Below, in pieces: positions 1 to 7,000 of a stretch of DNA of 64,000 nucleotides (within the stretch, counting starts at the first letter, position 1; every line of letters starts with the position of its first letter). This stretch comes from Gemmatimonadota bacterium. Lineage in GTDB: Bacteria; Gemmatimonadota; Gemmatimonadetes; Gemmatimonadales; GWC2-71-9. The notes under the pieces are model-generated. The model was not told the origin of the DNA, searched no databases, and saw only the letters and a list, made by a program, of their open reading frames with translations. Both the position numbers and the translations under genes were made by a program. Location of the stretch: positions 154,226 to 218,225 of the forward strand of contig JAJCZX010000038.1 in assembly GCA_029262195.1 (NCBI GenBank), in the 5' to 3' direction.

Positions 1-234
1 CCGCCATGGAGGAGGTAGCCGCCACAGGGCCCCATCCACCCAGGCAGCAAGAGTGTCCCCGTCCGGTTGGAAATCTTCGGTTCGGTACGTGTGCCTGCCG
101 CCAGCAAGAATCTTCGCCAGTTTTGAAAAGGGGAAAACGAAAACCAACGGCGGAATCAGGAATATCGAGATCATTGCCCTCAGGCGAAACGAGCCGGGCC
201 ACTCCCGCAACCCCCAGAGGCTGTGTTTAGGCAC
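1..234 (-). CDS. Lasso-type B2 leader peptidase (transglutaminase-like), N-terminal part only
   Basis: The minus strand is open from a GTG at 234 to the window edge (78 residues visible). The visible part has the N-terminal pattern of lasso-peptide B2 proteins: a short basic start, a hydrophobic stretch at about residues 20-36 (ISIFLIPPLVFVFPF), then SKLAKIL and a segment AAWVDGALWRLP resembling the xxWVxxAxRRLP that precedes the catalytic Cys in this family. The Cys-His-Asp residues lie outside the window. The GTG overlaps the stop of the PqqD-like gene by 8 nt, so coupled translation is likely. Family role: B2 cleaves the leader from the precursor with help from B1. The call rests on the N-terminus plus context. 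Confidence 0.72.
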   Translation of the reverse strand, partial: MPKHSLWGLREWPGSFRLRAMISIFLIPPLVFVFPFSKLAKILAGGRHTYRTEDFQPDGDTLAAWVDGALWRLPPPWR

Positions 235-505
235 CCGACACCTTCGACAGCAATCTGGCGTCGAGGCATCGGCCAAGGAATTCCCGCAGGTTCTTTTCCG
301 CTATTTCAGGGGACACATCGTACTCTTCTAACAATTTGCCCAGGAGTTTGCCTTCCGTTGACGGACCCGAGTCCAGGGCGTTGAGAACCAGGAGGCCTGT
401 TTCAGAAACGGAAAAGTACTTTCGTGACCCCAGGTGAAGGACGATTCCCTCCCCTTCCAGCTCGGTGAGCCGCAGATCAGGGTGTCGCGAATAGTGTGTG
501 GTCAC
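227..505 (-). CDS. PqqD-family RiPP recognition element (lasso B1-like)
   Basis: A 92-residue PqqD-like protein. It has the compact beta-hairpin region (VLHLGSRKYFSVSETG, about residues 22-37) followed by helices (LLVLNALDSG and the C-terminal LLEEYDV...EKNLREFL) typical of stand-alone RRE proteins. These bind the leader of a ribosomal peptide and present it to the B2 peptidase. It starts at a GTG whose GTGA overlaps the stop of the upstream kinase, and its end overlaps the B2 start. Gene order precursors-kinase-B1-B2 matches lasso clusters with a tailoring kinase. PqqD-like proteins also serve radical-SAM RiPPs, but the B2 N-terminus next door favours the lasso type. Confidence 0.85.
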   Translation of the reverse strand: MTTHYSRHPDLRLTELEGEGIVLHLGSRKYFSVSETGLLVLNALDSGPSTEGKLLGKLLEEYDVSPEIAEKNLREFLGRCLDARLLSKVSGA

Positions 506-1419
506 GTCGTCGCCTCCAGCAAAAGGTCAGGATGGTCAAACAGGTCCGTTGCAAGACGCAGACGGTAACAATCAGCCTGCCGACCCAATCCGGCGAGCAT
601 CTCAAGATGATCCTGCGCGAATACCGGCTCCAGCGCAACCCAGGCCGACCATCGCACAAACTCCGATAGTACTTCGCTTCCCGCAACCCGTTCAATAGTC
701 GTCTTACTCCCTTCTACTGACAGAAAAGCAACGATTTCCGGAACCGCGATTTCAAGCCTGGCGCCGCGAAGTTCGTCAACCGAAAACTCTCTCTTCCCAC
801 GACGGAGGTTTTCCTCCCCACCCAAAACACTCAACAACTTTTGTCCCCCCGGGCGCAACGCGATTTTTTTCCTGACCGGGCGGACCACCAGGCCAGCCTT
901 TTTCCGCGAAAGAAAGCACCCATCATCACCCCCAACGCCCCACCCGCAGGCGTTAAGGAACGCCGTTGTCGTTGATTTTCCCGAGGCAGAGTTTCCGGCC
1001 ATCAACCACCCTCGTCCGCTGGGATCCTCTAACATGGCCGCATGAAGGTGGTGCCATCCAACTCTGCGAAACAACATCATCACAACAGCCGCAAAAAACG
1101 TGGTAGTGGCAGATTCCAAATCGTCGGCCGCCTCCGGGGATAGGGTAACGCTGGCGGCATACCCCTTATCGAGCAACGCAAACGCAGGGCGCGACTCCCA
1201 CTCGATTCGAAGGATGTCACCCGGGGCAACGAAAAAAACGGTCTCCGGTTGCCTAAAAACCTCGTGAAATCCGGTGGGTGTAGCGCCAACCGTTCCAACC
1301 TCGATCCGCAATATCAGGCGGGTCGGTGGAACCGGGTAGGAGTGGGAAAGCCACCGGCTAACCAGGTCTTTTGCCTTTTCGTCGGCGCACTCGACCAGGA
1401 ACCCATTCTCGACGTTCAT
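502..1419 (-). CDS. HPr-kinase-like protein of a RiPP cluster (candidate precursor kinase)
   Basis: A 305-residue protein with an HprK/P-type P-loop, AGNSASGKST, at residues 141-150. It is preceded by the HHLHAA segment (123-128) that usually lies just before the P-loop in this family and followed by GGDDGCFL, which fits the acidic metal/base region. The N-terminal ~100 residues are family-specific. No HPr or PTS gene is nearby, so a role in carbon catabolite control is unlikely. HprK homologues in lasso clusters (paeninodin and ThcoK types) phosphorylate a Ser near the C-terminus of the precursor. Here both precursors end in Leu, one with a penultimate Ser, so the target residue is an open question. 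It lies 82 nt downstream of the shorter precursor. Confidence 0.82.
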   Translation of the reverse strand: MNVENGFLVECADEKAKDLVSRWLSHSYPVPPTRLILRIEVGTVGATPTGFHEVFRQPETVFFVAPGDILRIEWESRPAFALLDKGYAASVTLSPEAADDLESATTTFFAAVVMMLFRRVGWHHLHAAMLEDPSGRGWLMAGNSASGKSTTTAFLNACGWGVGGDDGCFLSRKKAGLVVRPVRKKIALRPGGQKLLSVLGGEENLRRGKREFSVDELRGARLEIAVPEIVAFLSVEGSKTTIERVAGSEVLSEFVRWSAWVALEPVFAQDHLEMLAGLGRQADCYRLRLATDLFDHPDLLLEATT

Positions 1420-1501
1420 GGAATCAAACTAGTAAGAAGAAGAATGCCCCGCCGTCCCCTTTCGGGGGCGACAGGGCACTCAGCACCACATTGAACCGTA
1501 T

Positions 1502-1627
1502 CTACAGGCTAATCCCGCCACCTGCAGACATCAGAGTTACCTCGGCCAGCGAGGCTTCCTCTTTGAGCGTGAGCTCAACAAACGGTTTCTTCTGACCCTT
1601 TTGAGGGGTTACATCGACGTTTTTCAT
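1502..1627 (-). CDS. Short RiPP precursor A2 (41 aa) with a core lacking acidic residues
   Basis: ATG at 1627, preceded by GGGAAA about 6 nt upstream; stop TAG at 1502-1504. Residues 1-32 match the leader of the neighbouring 51-aa peptide at 26 of 32 positions, including PFVELT and EEASLAEVTL. The C-terminus then diverges to MSAGGGISL. The leader fits the spacing of the lasso leader motif YxxPxLxxxGxxxxxT with substitutions F16, L19, V21, A25 and an exact T31. If T31 is position -2, the core is nine residues without Asp or Glu, so a lasso isopeptide ring cannot form. It may be a degenerate copy, a decoy or the substrate of a different reaction. The near-identical leader argues that it is a real gene. 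Confidence 0.75.
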   Translation of the reverse strand: MKNVDVTPQKGQKKPFVELTLKEEASLAEVTLMSAGGGISL

Positions 1628-1723
1628 ATAGTTTCCCATTTATCGCAAAAGGTGAGGCGTTTCCGCTGCAGGATTCACGCCAGAGGAAGCCCCCTTTAAT
1701 TGAAGGTCAGGTTATTTGTTGAC

Positions 1724-1879
1724 TTAGAGCCCGCCACCGCAGGACGCGGGGAATCCGTTTGAGTCGAAGCAACCGGTCGAAAGGAGCGTGACCTCGGCCA
1801 GAGAAGCCTCCTCAGTGACGGTAAGCTCAACGAACGGTTTCTTCGGCCCTTTTCGAGGGGTGACGTCAATGGTTTTCAT
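1724..1879 (-). CDS. RiPP precursor A1 (51 aa), lasso-like leader and Cys-containing core
   Basis: ATG at 1879, with AGGAAA 4-6 nt upstream; stop TAA at 1724-1726. The basic, Pro-rich N-terminus is followed by a leader motif (F16, L19, V21, A25, T31) matching the spacing of the lasso B1-recognition motif. With T31 at position -2, the core is residues 33-51: LSTGCFDSNGFPASCGGGL. It has one acidic residue, D39 at core position 7, two Cys (core 5 and 15) that could form a disulfide, and a GGGL tail. A Leu1-Asp7 ring would be small and unusual for the class. The gene leads a run of five co-directional genes: A1, A2, kinase, B1, B2. Confidence 0.82.
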   Translation of the reverse strand: MKTIDVTPRKGPKKPFVELTVTEEASLAEVTLLSTGCFDSNGFPASCGGGL

Positions 1880-2088
1880 GTGTTTCCTGATATTCGCGAA
1901 AGGTCAATCTCAACCCCTTGCACATCACAGACCAAAGTAGGCAAAGACTTGGCTGTCTACCTGGTCAGACTAACTAATGGCCCGGGTTAAGAACCTCCAG
2001 CCGAACGTTGTATTCCATCGACCAGGTGCAGTGCGCATCCACCATTTGTTTGACCCTTGCCACACGTTCATGGTTTGGTTGCGCCCCT

Positions 2089-2619
2089 CTAATAGCTCAA
2101 CACGGCATGGGTTTCCACACCGTCCAATTTGCCCCGGCCCTGAAGAAATTGGATTTCCATCAGAAAAGAACATCCAACAACTTCACCCCCTGATTCCCTG
2201 ACCGCACAGACCGCCGCTTCGGCGGTTCCGCCGGTAGCGAGAACGTCGTCCACGATTAGCACTTTCTCGCCTCCACTGATTCCATCCGAGTGTATTTCAA
2301 TCGTATCGGTACCGTACTCAAGGGCATATTCCACCTTGATAGTCTCTCTGGGCAACTTTCCCGGTTTTCGGGCCAGAACCAGACCCGCATCCAACCGCTG
2401 AGAAGCCGGGACTCCGAATAAGAACCCTCTCGACTCAATCCCGAGGATCTTCTGCACCCCCGACTCCAGAAACGGCGCTATGGCCAGATCAACCGACTTG
2501 TGGAAAAGGGTCGGGTTCATGAGCAACGGAGTTATGTCCTTAAAGACAATTCCGGGTTTCGGAAAATCTGGTACATCGAGAATGATATCGTAAATCTGTT
2601 GAATTGATTCCGCACTCAT
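2089..2619 (-). CDS. apt: Adenine phosphoribosyltransferase
   Basis: A 176-residue type I PRTase, the usual length. It shows the N-terminal APRT pattern DVPDFPKPGIVFKDITPLL (residues 15-33) and the PRPP-binding loop VLIVDDVLATGG (120-131). It converts adenine plus PRPP to AMP in the cytosol for purine salvage. ATG start, 14 nt after the acylphosphatase stop, so probably the last gene of the der-plsY-gpsA-merR-surE-pcm-dedA-acyP run. It is followed by 209 nt of non-coding sequence before the RiPP precursor, in which I see no clear terminator. Confidence 0.96.
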   Translation of the reverse strand: MSAESIQQIYDIILDVPDFPKPGIVFKDITPLLMNPTLFHKSVDLAIAPFLESGVQKILGIESRGFLFGVPASQRLDAGLVLARKPGKLPRETIKVEYALEYGTDTIEIHSDGISGGEKVLIVDDVLATGGTAEAAVCAVRESGGEVVGCSFLMEIQFLQGRGKLDGVETHAVLSY

Positions 2620-2633
2620 GTTAACACCTGTAA

Positions 2634-2927
2634 CTATATGATATCAAAAGTTTTAAGCGATTTTATCTCATGTTGATCCGTAACATCTAGAACTTCAACT
2701 ACACTCGACATGGGCGGGCCCTTCATAAGCTCAGCTTCAAGCAATTGCAGCTGGTCCGGATCGCCCACACATTCCACCTCGACCGCACCATTTGGAAGAT
2801 TCTTAACCGTCCCAACCACCCCAATCCCAAGAGCATGCTTTCTGACAAACCACCGAAAACCAACCCCCTGCACCCTCCCCTCAATCCGCCATGCCTTGAA
2901 CATTCCGGGTTGAGATTCAGAGTTCAA
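2634..2927 (-). CDS. acyP: Acylphosphatase
   Basis: A 97-residue small alpha/beta protein that hydrolyses acyl phosphates. The signature GRVQGVGFRWFVRKHA contains the catalytic Arg (R25), and VKNLPNGAVEV contains the catalytic Asn (N43). The TTG start overlaps the dedA stop as TTGA and has a GGGAGG/GGAGGT tract just upstream. An internal ATG (residue 9) is a less likely alternative. Confidence 0.94.
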   Translation of the reverse strand: MNSESQPGMFKAWRIEGRVQGVGFRWFVRKHALGIGVVGTVKNLPNGAVEVECVGDPDQLQLLEAELMKGPPMSSVVEVLDVTDQHEIKSLKTFDII

Positions 2928-3601
2928 TCCACCTCCCTCCCCCCATCCCCCAACTCACTGGCGGCTCCCGGCTCCCGGCTCCCACCTCCCTGCCTCATTC
3001 TCTGGCGAATTACATAGACTCCCAGAATCAATACCAGAATCGGAAGAACGACAAGTATGGCGGTCCTGGTGTGTGCGGCTACAGCTTCATTGCTCAAGAC
3101 ATCGGCGTTCTTACCGAGGTACCAACCGATATAGGTTAGAACCCCGCTCCAGATCCCAGCTCCAAGCGCGGTAAAAACAGAGAACACCATCAGGTTCATT
3201 CCTGACATGCCTGCCGGGAGTGAGATATACTGCCGAATCACCGGAATCAAACGACCCACGAACGTAGATATCTCACCATGTTTGAGAAAAAACACCTCTG
3301 AACGCTCAAGAGATGCTTCTTTTATCAACAGGTACTTCGAATATTTATGAAGCAACGGTTTTCCCAACCGGGCGGCAACAAAGTAGTTGACCAGGGCCCC
3401 CAGCAAACTTCCCGCAATCCCCGAAGACAACACCAACCAAACGTTCATTCGACCCTGTGCCGCTAAGAAACCCGCGGGGGGTAATACAACCTCCGACGGG
3501 AAAGGAAAAAAGGACGATTCCAACCCCATCAAAAGGACAATTCCGGGATAGCCCAGTTTGAAGATCGTATCGACCAACCATGTTACCAGAGTTTCAAACA
3601 A
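2924..3601 (-). CDS. DedA-family membrane protein (SNARE-associated/VTT domain)
   Basis: A 225-residue integral membrane protein with the DedA signature: ESSFFPFPSEVVLPPAGFLA near residue 30 and the later GRLIPVIRQYISLPAGMSGM segment. Several hydrophobic helices follow, the last (ILVVLPILVLILGVYVI) before a hydrophilic tail. DedA proteins are associated with undecaprenyl-phosphate and phospholipid translocation and envelope integrity; the exact substrate cannot be read here. The last ~20 codons (RQGGGSREPGAASELG) are encoded by a G-rich period-7 repeat, so the C-terminus may have been extended by repeat insertion. Confidence 0.9.
   Translation of the reverse strand: MFETLVTWLVDTIFKLGYPGIVLLMGLESSFFPFPSEVVLPPAGFLAAQGRMNVWLVLSSGIAGSLLGALVNYFVAARLGKPLLHKYSKYLLIKEASLERSEVFFLKHGEISTFVGRLIPVIRQYISLPAGMSGMNLMVFSVFTALGAGIWSGVLTYIGWYLGKNADVLSNEAVAAHTRTAILVVLPILVLILGVYVIRQRMRQGGGSREPGAASELGDGGREVD
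2962..2990 (-). repeat. G-rich heptamer repeat at the 3' end of dedA
   Basis: On the minus strand the sequence reads as consecutive 7-mers of the form GGGAGSY (GGGAGGT, GGGAGCC, GGGAGCC, GGGAGCC), four units, inside the last codons of the DedA gene. A related array sits at the end of the DUF512 gene (8355-8384) and another in the 5S-23S spacer. Confidence 0.65.
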
Positions 3602-3636
3602 CGGCCCCTGCCTTTTTTATTCTGATTCAAAATTCG

Positions 3637-4311
3637 TTATTCTGCACTCTGCATTCCAAACCCTTGTTTACCGATCAACGGAACGAATTTAACGGCGCCC
3701 AACATCTCTTCTTCTGTGCCGTTTTCCGTCCGGGTCACGCGCACCAGTTCTTGGTGTCCACTCGGGCTCTCTATCGGGATCACCATCTTCCCCCCGAGAG
3801 CCAGCTGACGCACCAACGCTTCCGGTACTTCAGGGCCTGCCGCGGCTACCAGTATCGCATCATACGGAGCAAGAGGTTTCCAACCCATCGTGCCATCGGC
3901 CACAACCACTAGAACACTGGCAAGATCGATAGAGTCCAGAGCCTTTCGGGCGCTCCGTGCCAACTCGGTGATGCGCTCAACCGAAACCACTTGAGCCGCA
4001 AGACGTGCCAAAAGGGCCGTTTGATACCCGGAGCCGGTACCAATTTCGAGCACCTTCTCCGTTCCCGTCAGCTGAAGAGTCTGGAGATAAAGGGCCTGGA
4101 CATAGGGCTGCGAGATGGTTTGTTGATTGCCAATCGGCAACGCGGAGTTTTCATAGGCCCGATGCCGCACCGCTTCGGGAACGAAGAGGTGACGTGGCGT
4201 CTCCCCCACGGCCGCCAGAACCGACATGTCGTTGATTCCCTGGGTCCGAAGCTCTTCGATCAAACGGGCTCGGTACCCTCCGTAGCTGTCGCTTAGGCTC
4301 CCAGCCGCCAA
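3637..4311 (-). CDS. pcm: Protein-L-isoaspartate O-methyltransferase
   Basis: A 224-residue PCMT. It has the family N-terminal region RHLFVPEAVRHRAYENSALPIGNQQTISQP (40-69), which binds the isoaspartyl substrate, and SAM motif I VLEIGTGSGYQTALLA (87-102). It repairs damaged Asp/Asn residues in proteins. The start is a TTG at 4311, six nt after a perfect GGAGGT, inside the surE 3' end (19-nt overlap). Pairing with surE is a classic stress/stationary-phase arrangement also known in Proteobacteria. Confidence 0.95.
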   Translation of the reverse strand: MAAGSLSDSYGGYRARLIEELRTQGINDMSVLAAVGETPRHLFVPEAVRHRAYENSALPIGNQQTISQPYVQALYLQTLQLTGTEKVLEIGTGSGYQTALLARLAAQVVSVERITELARSARKALDSIDLASVLVVVADGTMGWKPLAPYDAILVAAAGPEVPEALVRQLALGGKMVIPIESPSGHQELVRVTRTENGTEEEMLGAVKFVPLIGKQGFGMQSAE

Positions 4312-5039
4312 CTGTCGACCTCCTTCATCAGCTCGTAGTCTGTTAGATCGAATTGCAACGGCGTCACAGATATGTATCCATCCTCAATTGCTCGAAAATC
4401 ACAATCGTCCGGTCCCGACCATGCAACGTTGCCTCCGCCTATCCACAGCGTTTCCCTGCCCCAGGGATCTTTGGATTTGGTGATGGAATCAGAGTAGACG
4501 CGCTGGCCGAGCTTGGTGACTTTGATTCCTTTGATTTGATCGCCCGGGCGATTCGGAATGTTAATATTGAGCAGTGTGTTGGGTCGGGGTTCGGAAGCGA
4601 CGATCCGCTTCAGGAGGCGTTCGATCCAATCCCTCTGTGTTTCCAGAATGGCCGGATCAAACGTGGCAAGTGAAACGGCAATCCCGGGGATGCCCAGCGA
4701 CAGGCCTTCCATCGCGGCAGCGACCGTTCCCGAATACAAGACATCTTCCCCCATATTAGGGCCATGGTTGATACCGGAAAACACAAACTCCGGTTTTTCT
4801 TGCAAAAGAGCTCCAAGGGCAAGCAACACACAATCAGTTGGAGTTCCATCTACCTGGTACTTTCCGTCTTCCAGTTTCACGGGGCGAAGCGGACGGGTCA
4901 GCGTCAGCGAGCTGCTCGTAGCGCTCTGTTCCCGGTCCGGAGCCACCACGGTGACGTCGGCAAAAGAACGGCTTATGTCTGCAAGTACGGAAAGCCCGGT
5001 GGCAAGAATCCCGTCGTCGTTACTTATCAGAATCTTCAA
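4293..5039 (-). CDS. surE: 5'/3'-nucleotidase SurE
   Basis: A 248-residue metal-dependent phosphatase. It shows the N-terminal ISNDDGI motif with the metal-binding Asp pair (residues 8-9), the Ser-rich loop REQSATSSSLTLTRPLR (about 36-52) and SGINHGPNMGEDVLYSGTV (88-105) with the metal-binding Asn. It dephosphorylates nucleoside monophosphates. The start is a TTG overlapping the MerR-family gene by 20 nt. It is translationally coupled to pcm downstream. Confidence 0.95.
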   Translation of the reverse strand: MKILISNDDGILATGLSVLADISRSFADVTVVAPDREQSATSSSLTLTRPLRPVKLEDGKYQVDGTPTDCVLLALGALLQEKPEFVFSGINHGPNMGEDVLYSGTVAAAMEGLSLGIPGIAVSLATFDPAILETQRDWIERLLKRIVASEPRPNTLLNINIPNRPGDQIKGIKVTKLGQRVYSDSITKSKDPWGRETLWIGGGNVAWSGPDDCDFRAIEDGYISVTPLQFDLTDYELMKEVDSWRLGA

Positions 5040-5397
5040 TCGGGGGATTACCGTCCAGGATGTCTATTATTTCTTGAAGTTGGTTTTTGAGGTCGACCAC
5101 TGTTTCCAGTTTTAGGGCGGCGCGAGCCTCGGGCTTGAGCGCGCCGGATCGCCTGTACTCGTCAATCTTTTGGCGGGCGCCCTCGATAGTAAATTTCTCG
5201 GTATAAAGGAGGTGCTTCACCAGCATAATGAGTTCGATTTCACGACGCTGGTAGACGCGATTGCCGGATCTATTCTTGGCCGGATTTAGAAACCTGAATT
5301 GACTTTCCCAATAACGCAGCACATGCGGCTTGAGATCCGTCAGCGAACATACGTCACCGATGGAGAAAAACTCCTGCACAGGCTGCGAAGATGTCAT
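5020..5397 (-). CDS. MerR-family transcriptional regulator
   Basis: A 125-residue protein with a MerR winged-helix N-terminus: FSIGDVCSLTDLKPHVLRYWESQF, then NRSGNRVYQRREIELIMLVKHLLYTEKFTIEGARQKI. It is followed by a short helical dimerisation region. No Cys-containing metal site or drug-binding domain is seen. It resembles the short MerR proteins that often sit in core operons of this kind. It starts at an ATG overlapping the gpsA stop (ATGA). The target is unknown. Confidence 0.88.
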   Translation of the reverse strand: MTSSQPVQEFFSIGDVCSLTDLKPHVLRYWESQFRFLNPAKNRSGNRVYQRREIELIMLVKHLLYTEKFTIEGARQKIDEYRRSGALKPEARAALKLETVVDLKNQLQEIIDILDGNPPIEDSDK

Positions 5398-6392
5398 GCC
5401 CAGCGCTCCGGTTTGAGTTCGCGACCCATTAGATCGGCCACGGCCTGCTTGGGAGACTTGTCCTCAAACAGAATCTCATACACCTGATGAGCGACCGGCA
5501 ACTCGACACCAACGCCTGCGGCAACATCAAGGATCAAGCGGGACGTATTGACTCCCTCAGCAACGGTGTTCCGTTCCTCCCTGATCTGCTCTACGGTTTT
5601 CCCTGCGGCTATTTCCAAACCAAAAGTCCTGTTTCTACTCTGATCACCGGTGGCCGTAAGCATAAGGTCACCGATACCCGCCAGTCCAGAGAACGTCAGC
5701 GGATCCGCGCCCAGGGCTACCCCAAGGCGTGTCATCTCAGCCAATCCTCGCGTGAGTAAGGCGGCCCGTGTATTGTCTCCAAGTCCCAGGCCGTCAGTTA
5801 TTCCGGCAGCGATAGCGTACACATTCTTTAGCACTCCCCCGAGCTCGACTCCAACGACGTCATGAGCGGTATAAACTCTCATGTAGCTGGTGCTAAACAA
5901 AGATTGAACCTGCTCCGCGACACCTTGATCGACCGATGCAGACACAACAGCCGTCGGCCTTTCTTTCGAAACCTCTTTGGCAAAACTTGGTCCCGAGAGC
6001 GCAGCAACAGGGACTCCCGGCATTTCTTCTGAAATTATCTGCGTCATAGTGGCGTGGGTCCTGGGGTCGAGACCTTTTGACACGCTGACGACGGGCGGTC
6101 GATGCTTCCCTATTTCTTGGAACAGATGAGTTGCTATCTCGCGAACCGCATACGAGGGAGCAGCAGAAATGACGCATTCGGCGTCGGCAACTGCCTCCAA
6201 CGTGTTGCCGGTAGCGCGAAGCCGACTATCCAGTGAGACTCCCGGCAAAAACATCGGGTTGATGTGGTTGGTATTGATCGAAGAGACCACATGAGTTTCA
6301 CGAGCCCACACGGTGACGTCGTGGGCAGATTTGGCTAACAAATTTGCAAGGGTTGTGCCCCAACTCCCCGCTCCAATAACGCCTACACGCAT
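5394..6392 (-). CDS. gpsA: NAD(P)-dependent glycerol-3-phosphate dehydrogenase
   Basis: A 332-residue enzyme making sn-glycerol-3-phosphate from dihydroxyacetone phosphate, the first step of phospholipid synthesis. It has the nucleotide-binding motif GAGSWGTTLANLL (7-19), SGPSFAKEV and GVELGGVLKNVYAIAAGI with the catalytic Lys, and the C-terminal GLAGIGDLMLTATGDQSRNR. It follows plsY by 2 nt, so the two glycerolipid enzymes are probably co-translated. Confidence 0.97.
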   Translation of the reverse strand: MRVGVIGAGSWGTTLANLLAKSAHDVTVWARETHVVSSINTNHINPMFLPGVSLDSRLRATGNTLEAVADAECVISAAPSYAVREIATHLFQEIGKHRPPVVSVSKGLDPRTHATMTQIISEEMPGVPVAALSGPSFAKEVSKERPTAVVSASVDQGVAEQVQSLFSTSYMRVYTAHDVVGVELGGVLKNVYAIAAGITDGLGLGDNTRAALLTRGLAEMTRLGVALGADPLTFSGLAGIGDLMLTATGDQSRNRTFGLEIAAGKTVEQIREERNTVAEGVNTSRLILDVAAGVGVELPVAHQVYEILFEDKSPKQAVADLMGRELKPERWA

Positions 6393-6394
6393 GC

Positions 6395-7000
6395 TCAGTC
6401 AGCTCTCCTGTTTTTTCCGAAGCGGTTTTCAGTACCCTTCAGCAACCGGCCCACGTTACTCCTGTGAGTGAACACGATAAATGCTGCTATTGCGATCCCA
6501 ATCCAAAGTGTGAATGGATCCGGCGACCCGAGTATCAACAACGCGACTGGAAACATCAGTGCCCCGACGATCGAACCAAGGGATACGAACCCTGTGGCCC
6601 ACACAACCAGCGCCCATCCAATCATTGCGACAGTAGTAGCAAGGGGTGCCAGGCCAAGTACCACTCCTGTTGCAGTTGCCACCCCTTTTCCACCCTTGAA
6701 CTTGATGAAGACGGAAAAAACGTGCCCGAAAATCGCAGCGATGCCTAGCAACAACGGGATCCACTCCCCTCGCCCAGCTCCGGGGGCGTAGAGCAACACC
6801 GGCACAGTTCCCTTGGTAACATCCACAATCCCGACCGGTATCGCATAGCGCCAACCCAGCACACGATACACATTGGTCGCCCCGAGGTTCTTGCTACCTT
6901 TTTCCCGCAAATCGACCCCCGCCCCCAACTTGCCAACGACCAGGCTGGTGGGAAACGAGCCCGTCAAATAGGCACAGCAAAGCCACAGACCCAGCGTCAC
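6395..7000 (-). CDS. plsY: Glycerol-3-phosphate acyltransferase PlsY
   Basis: A membrane acyltransferase transferring acyl groups from acyl-phosphate to glycerol-3-phosphate. Signatures: YLTGSFPTSLVVG, the loop REKGSKNLGATNVYRVLGW with the catalytic Ser/Arg/Asn region, and GKGVATATGVVLGLAP. Five or six hydrophobic segments. The open frame extends further upstream, but I chose the GTG at 7000 because it overlaps the der stop as GTGA and places the first membrane segment at the N-terminus (201 aa, the normal length). Confidence 0.95.
   Translation of the reverse strand: MTLGLWLCCAYLTGSFPTSLVVGKLGAGVDLREKGSKNLGATNVYRVLGWRYAIPVGIVDVTKGTVPVLLYAPGAGRGEWIPLLLGIAAIFGHVFSVFIKFKGGKGVATATGVVLGLAPLATTVAMIGWALVVWATGFVSLGSIVGALMFPVALLILGSPDPFTLWIGIAIAAFIVFTHRSNVGRLLKGTENRFGKNRRAD

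Noticed and set aside
53..331. Plus-strand open frames over the B1/B2 genes
   Set aside because: They lie opposite well-supported minus-strand genes, lack ribosome sites and give no family pattern.
1974..2063. A 29-aa minus-strand frame between apt and the first precursor
   Set aside because: GTG start without a Shine-Dalgarno, no leader similarity to A1 or A2.
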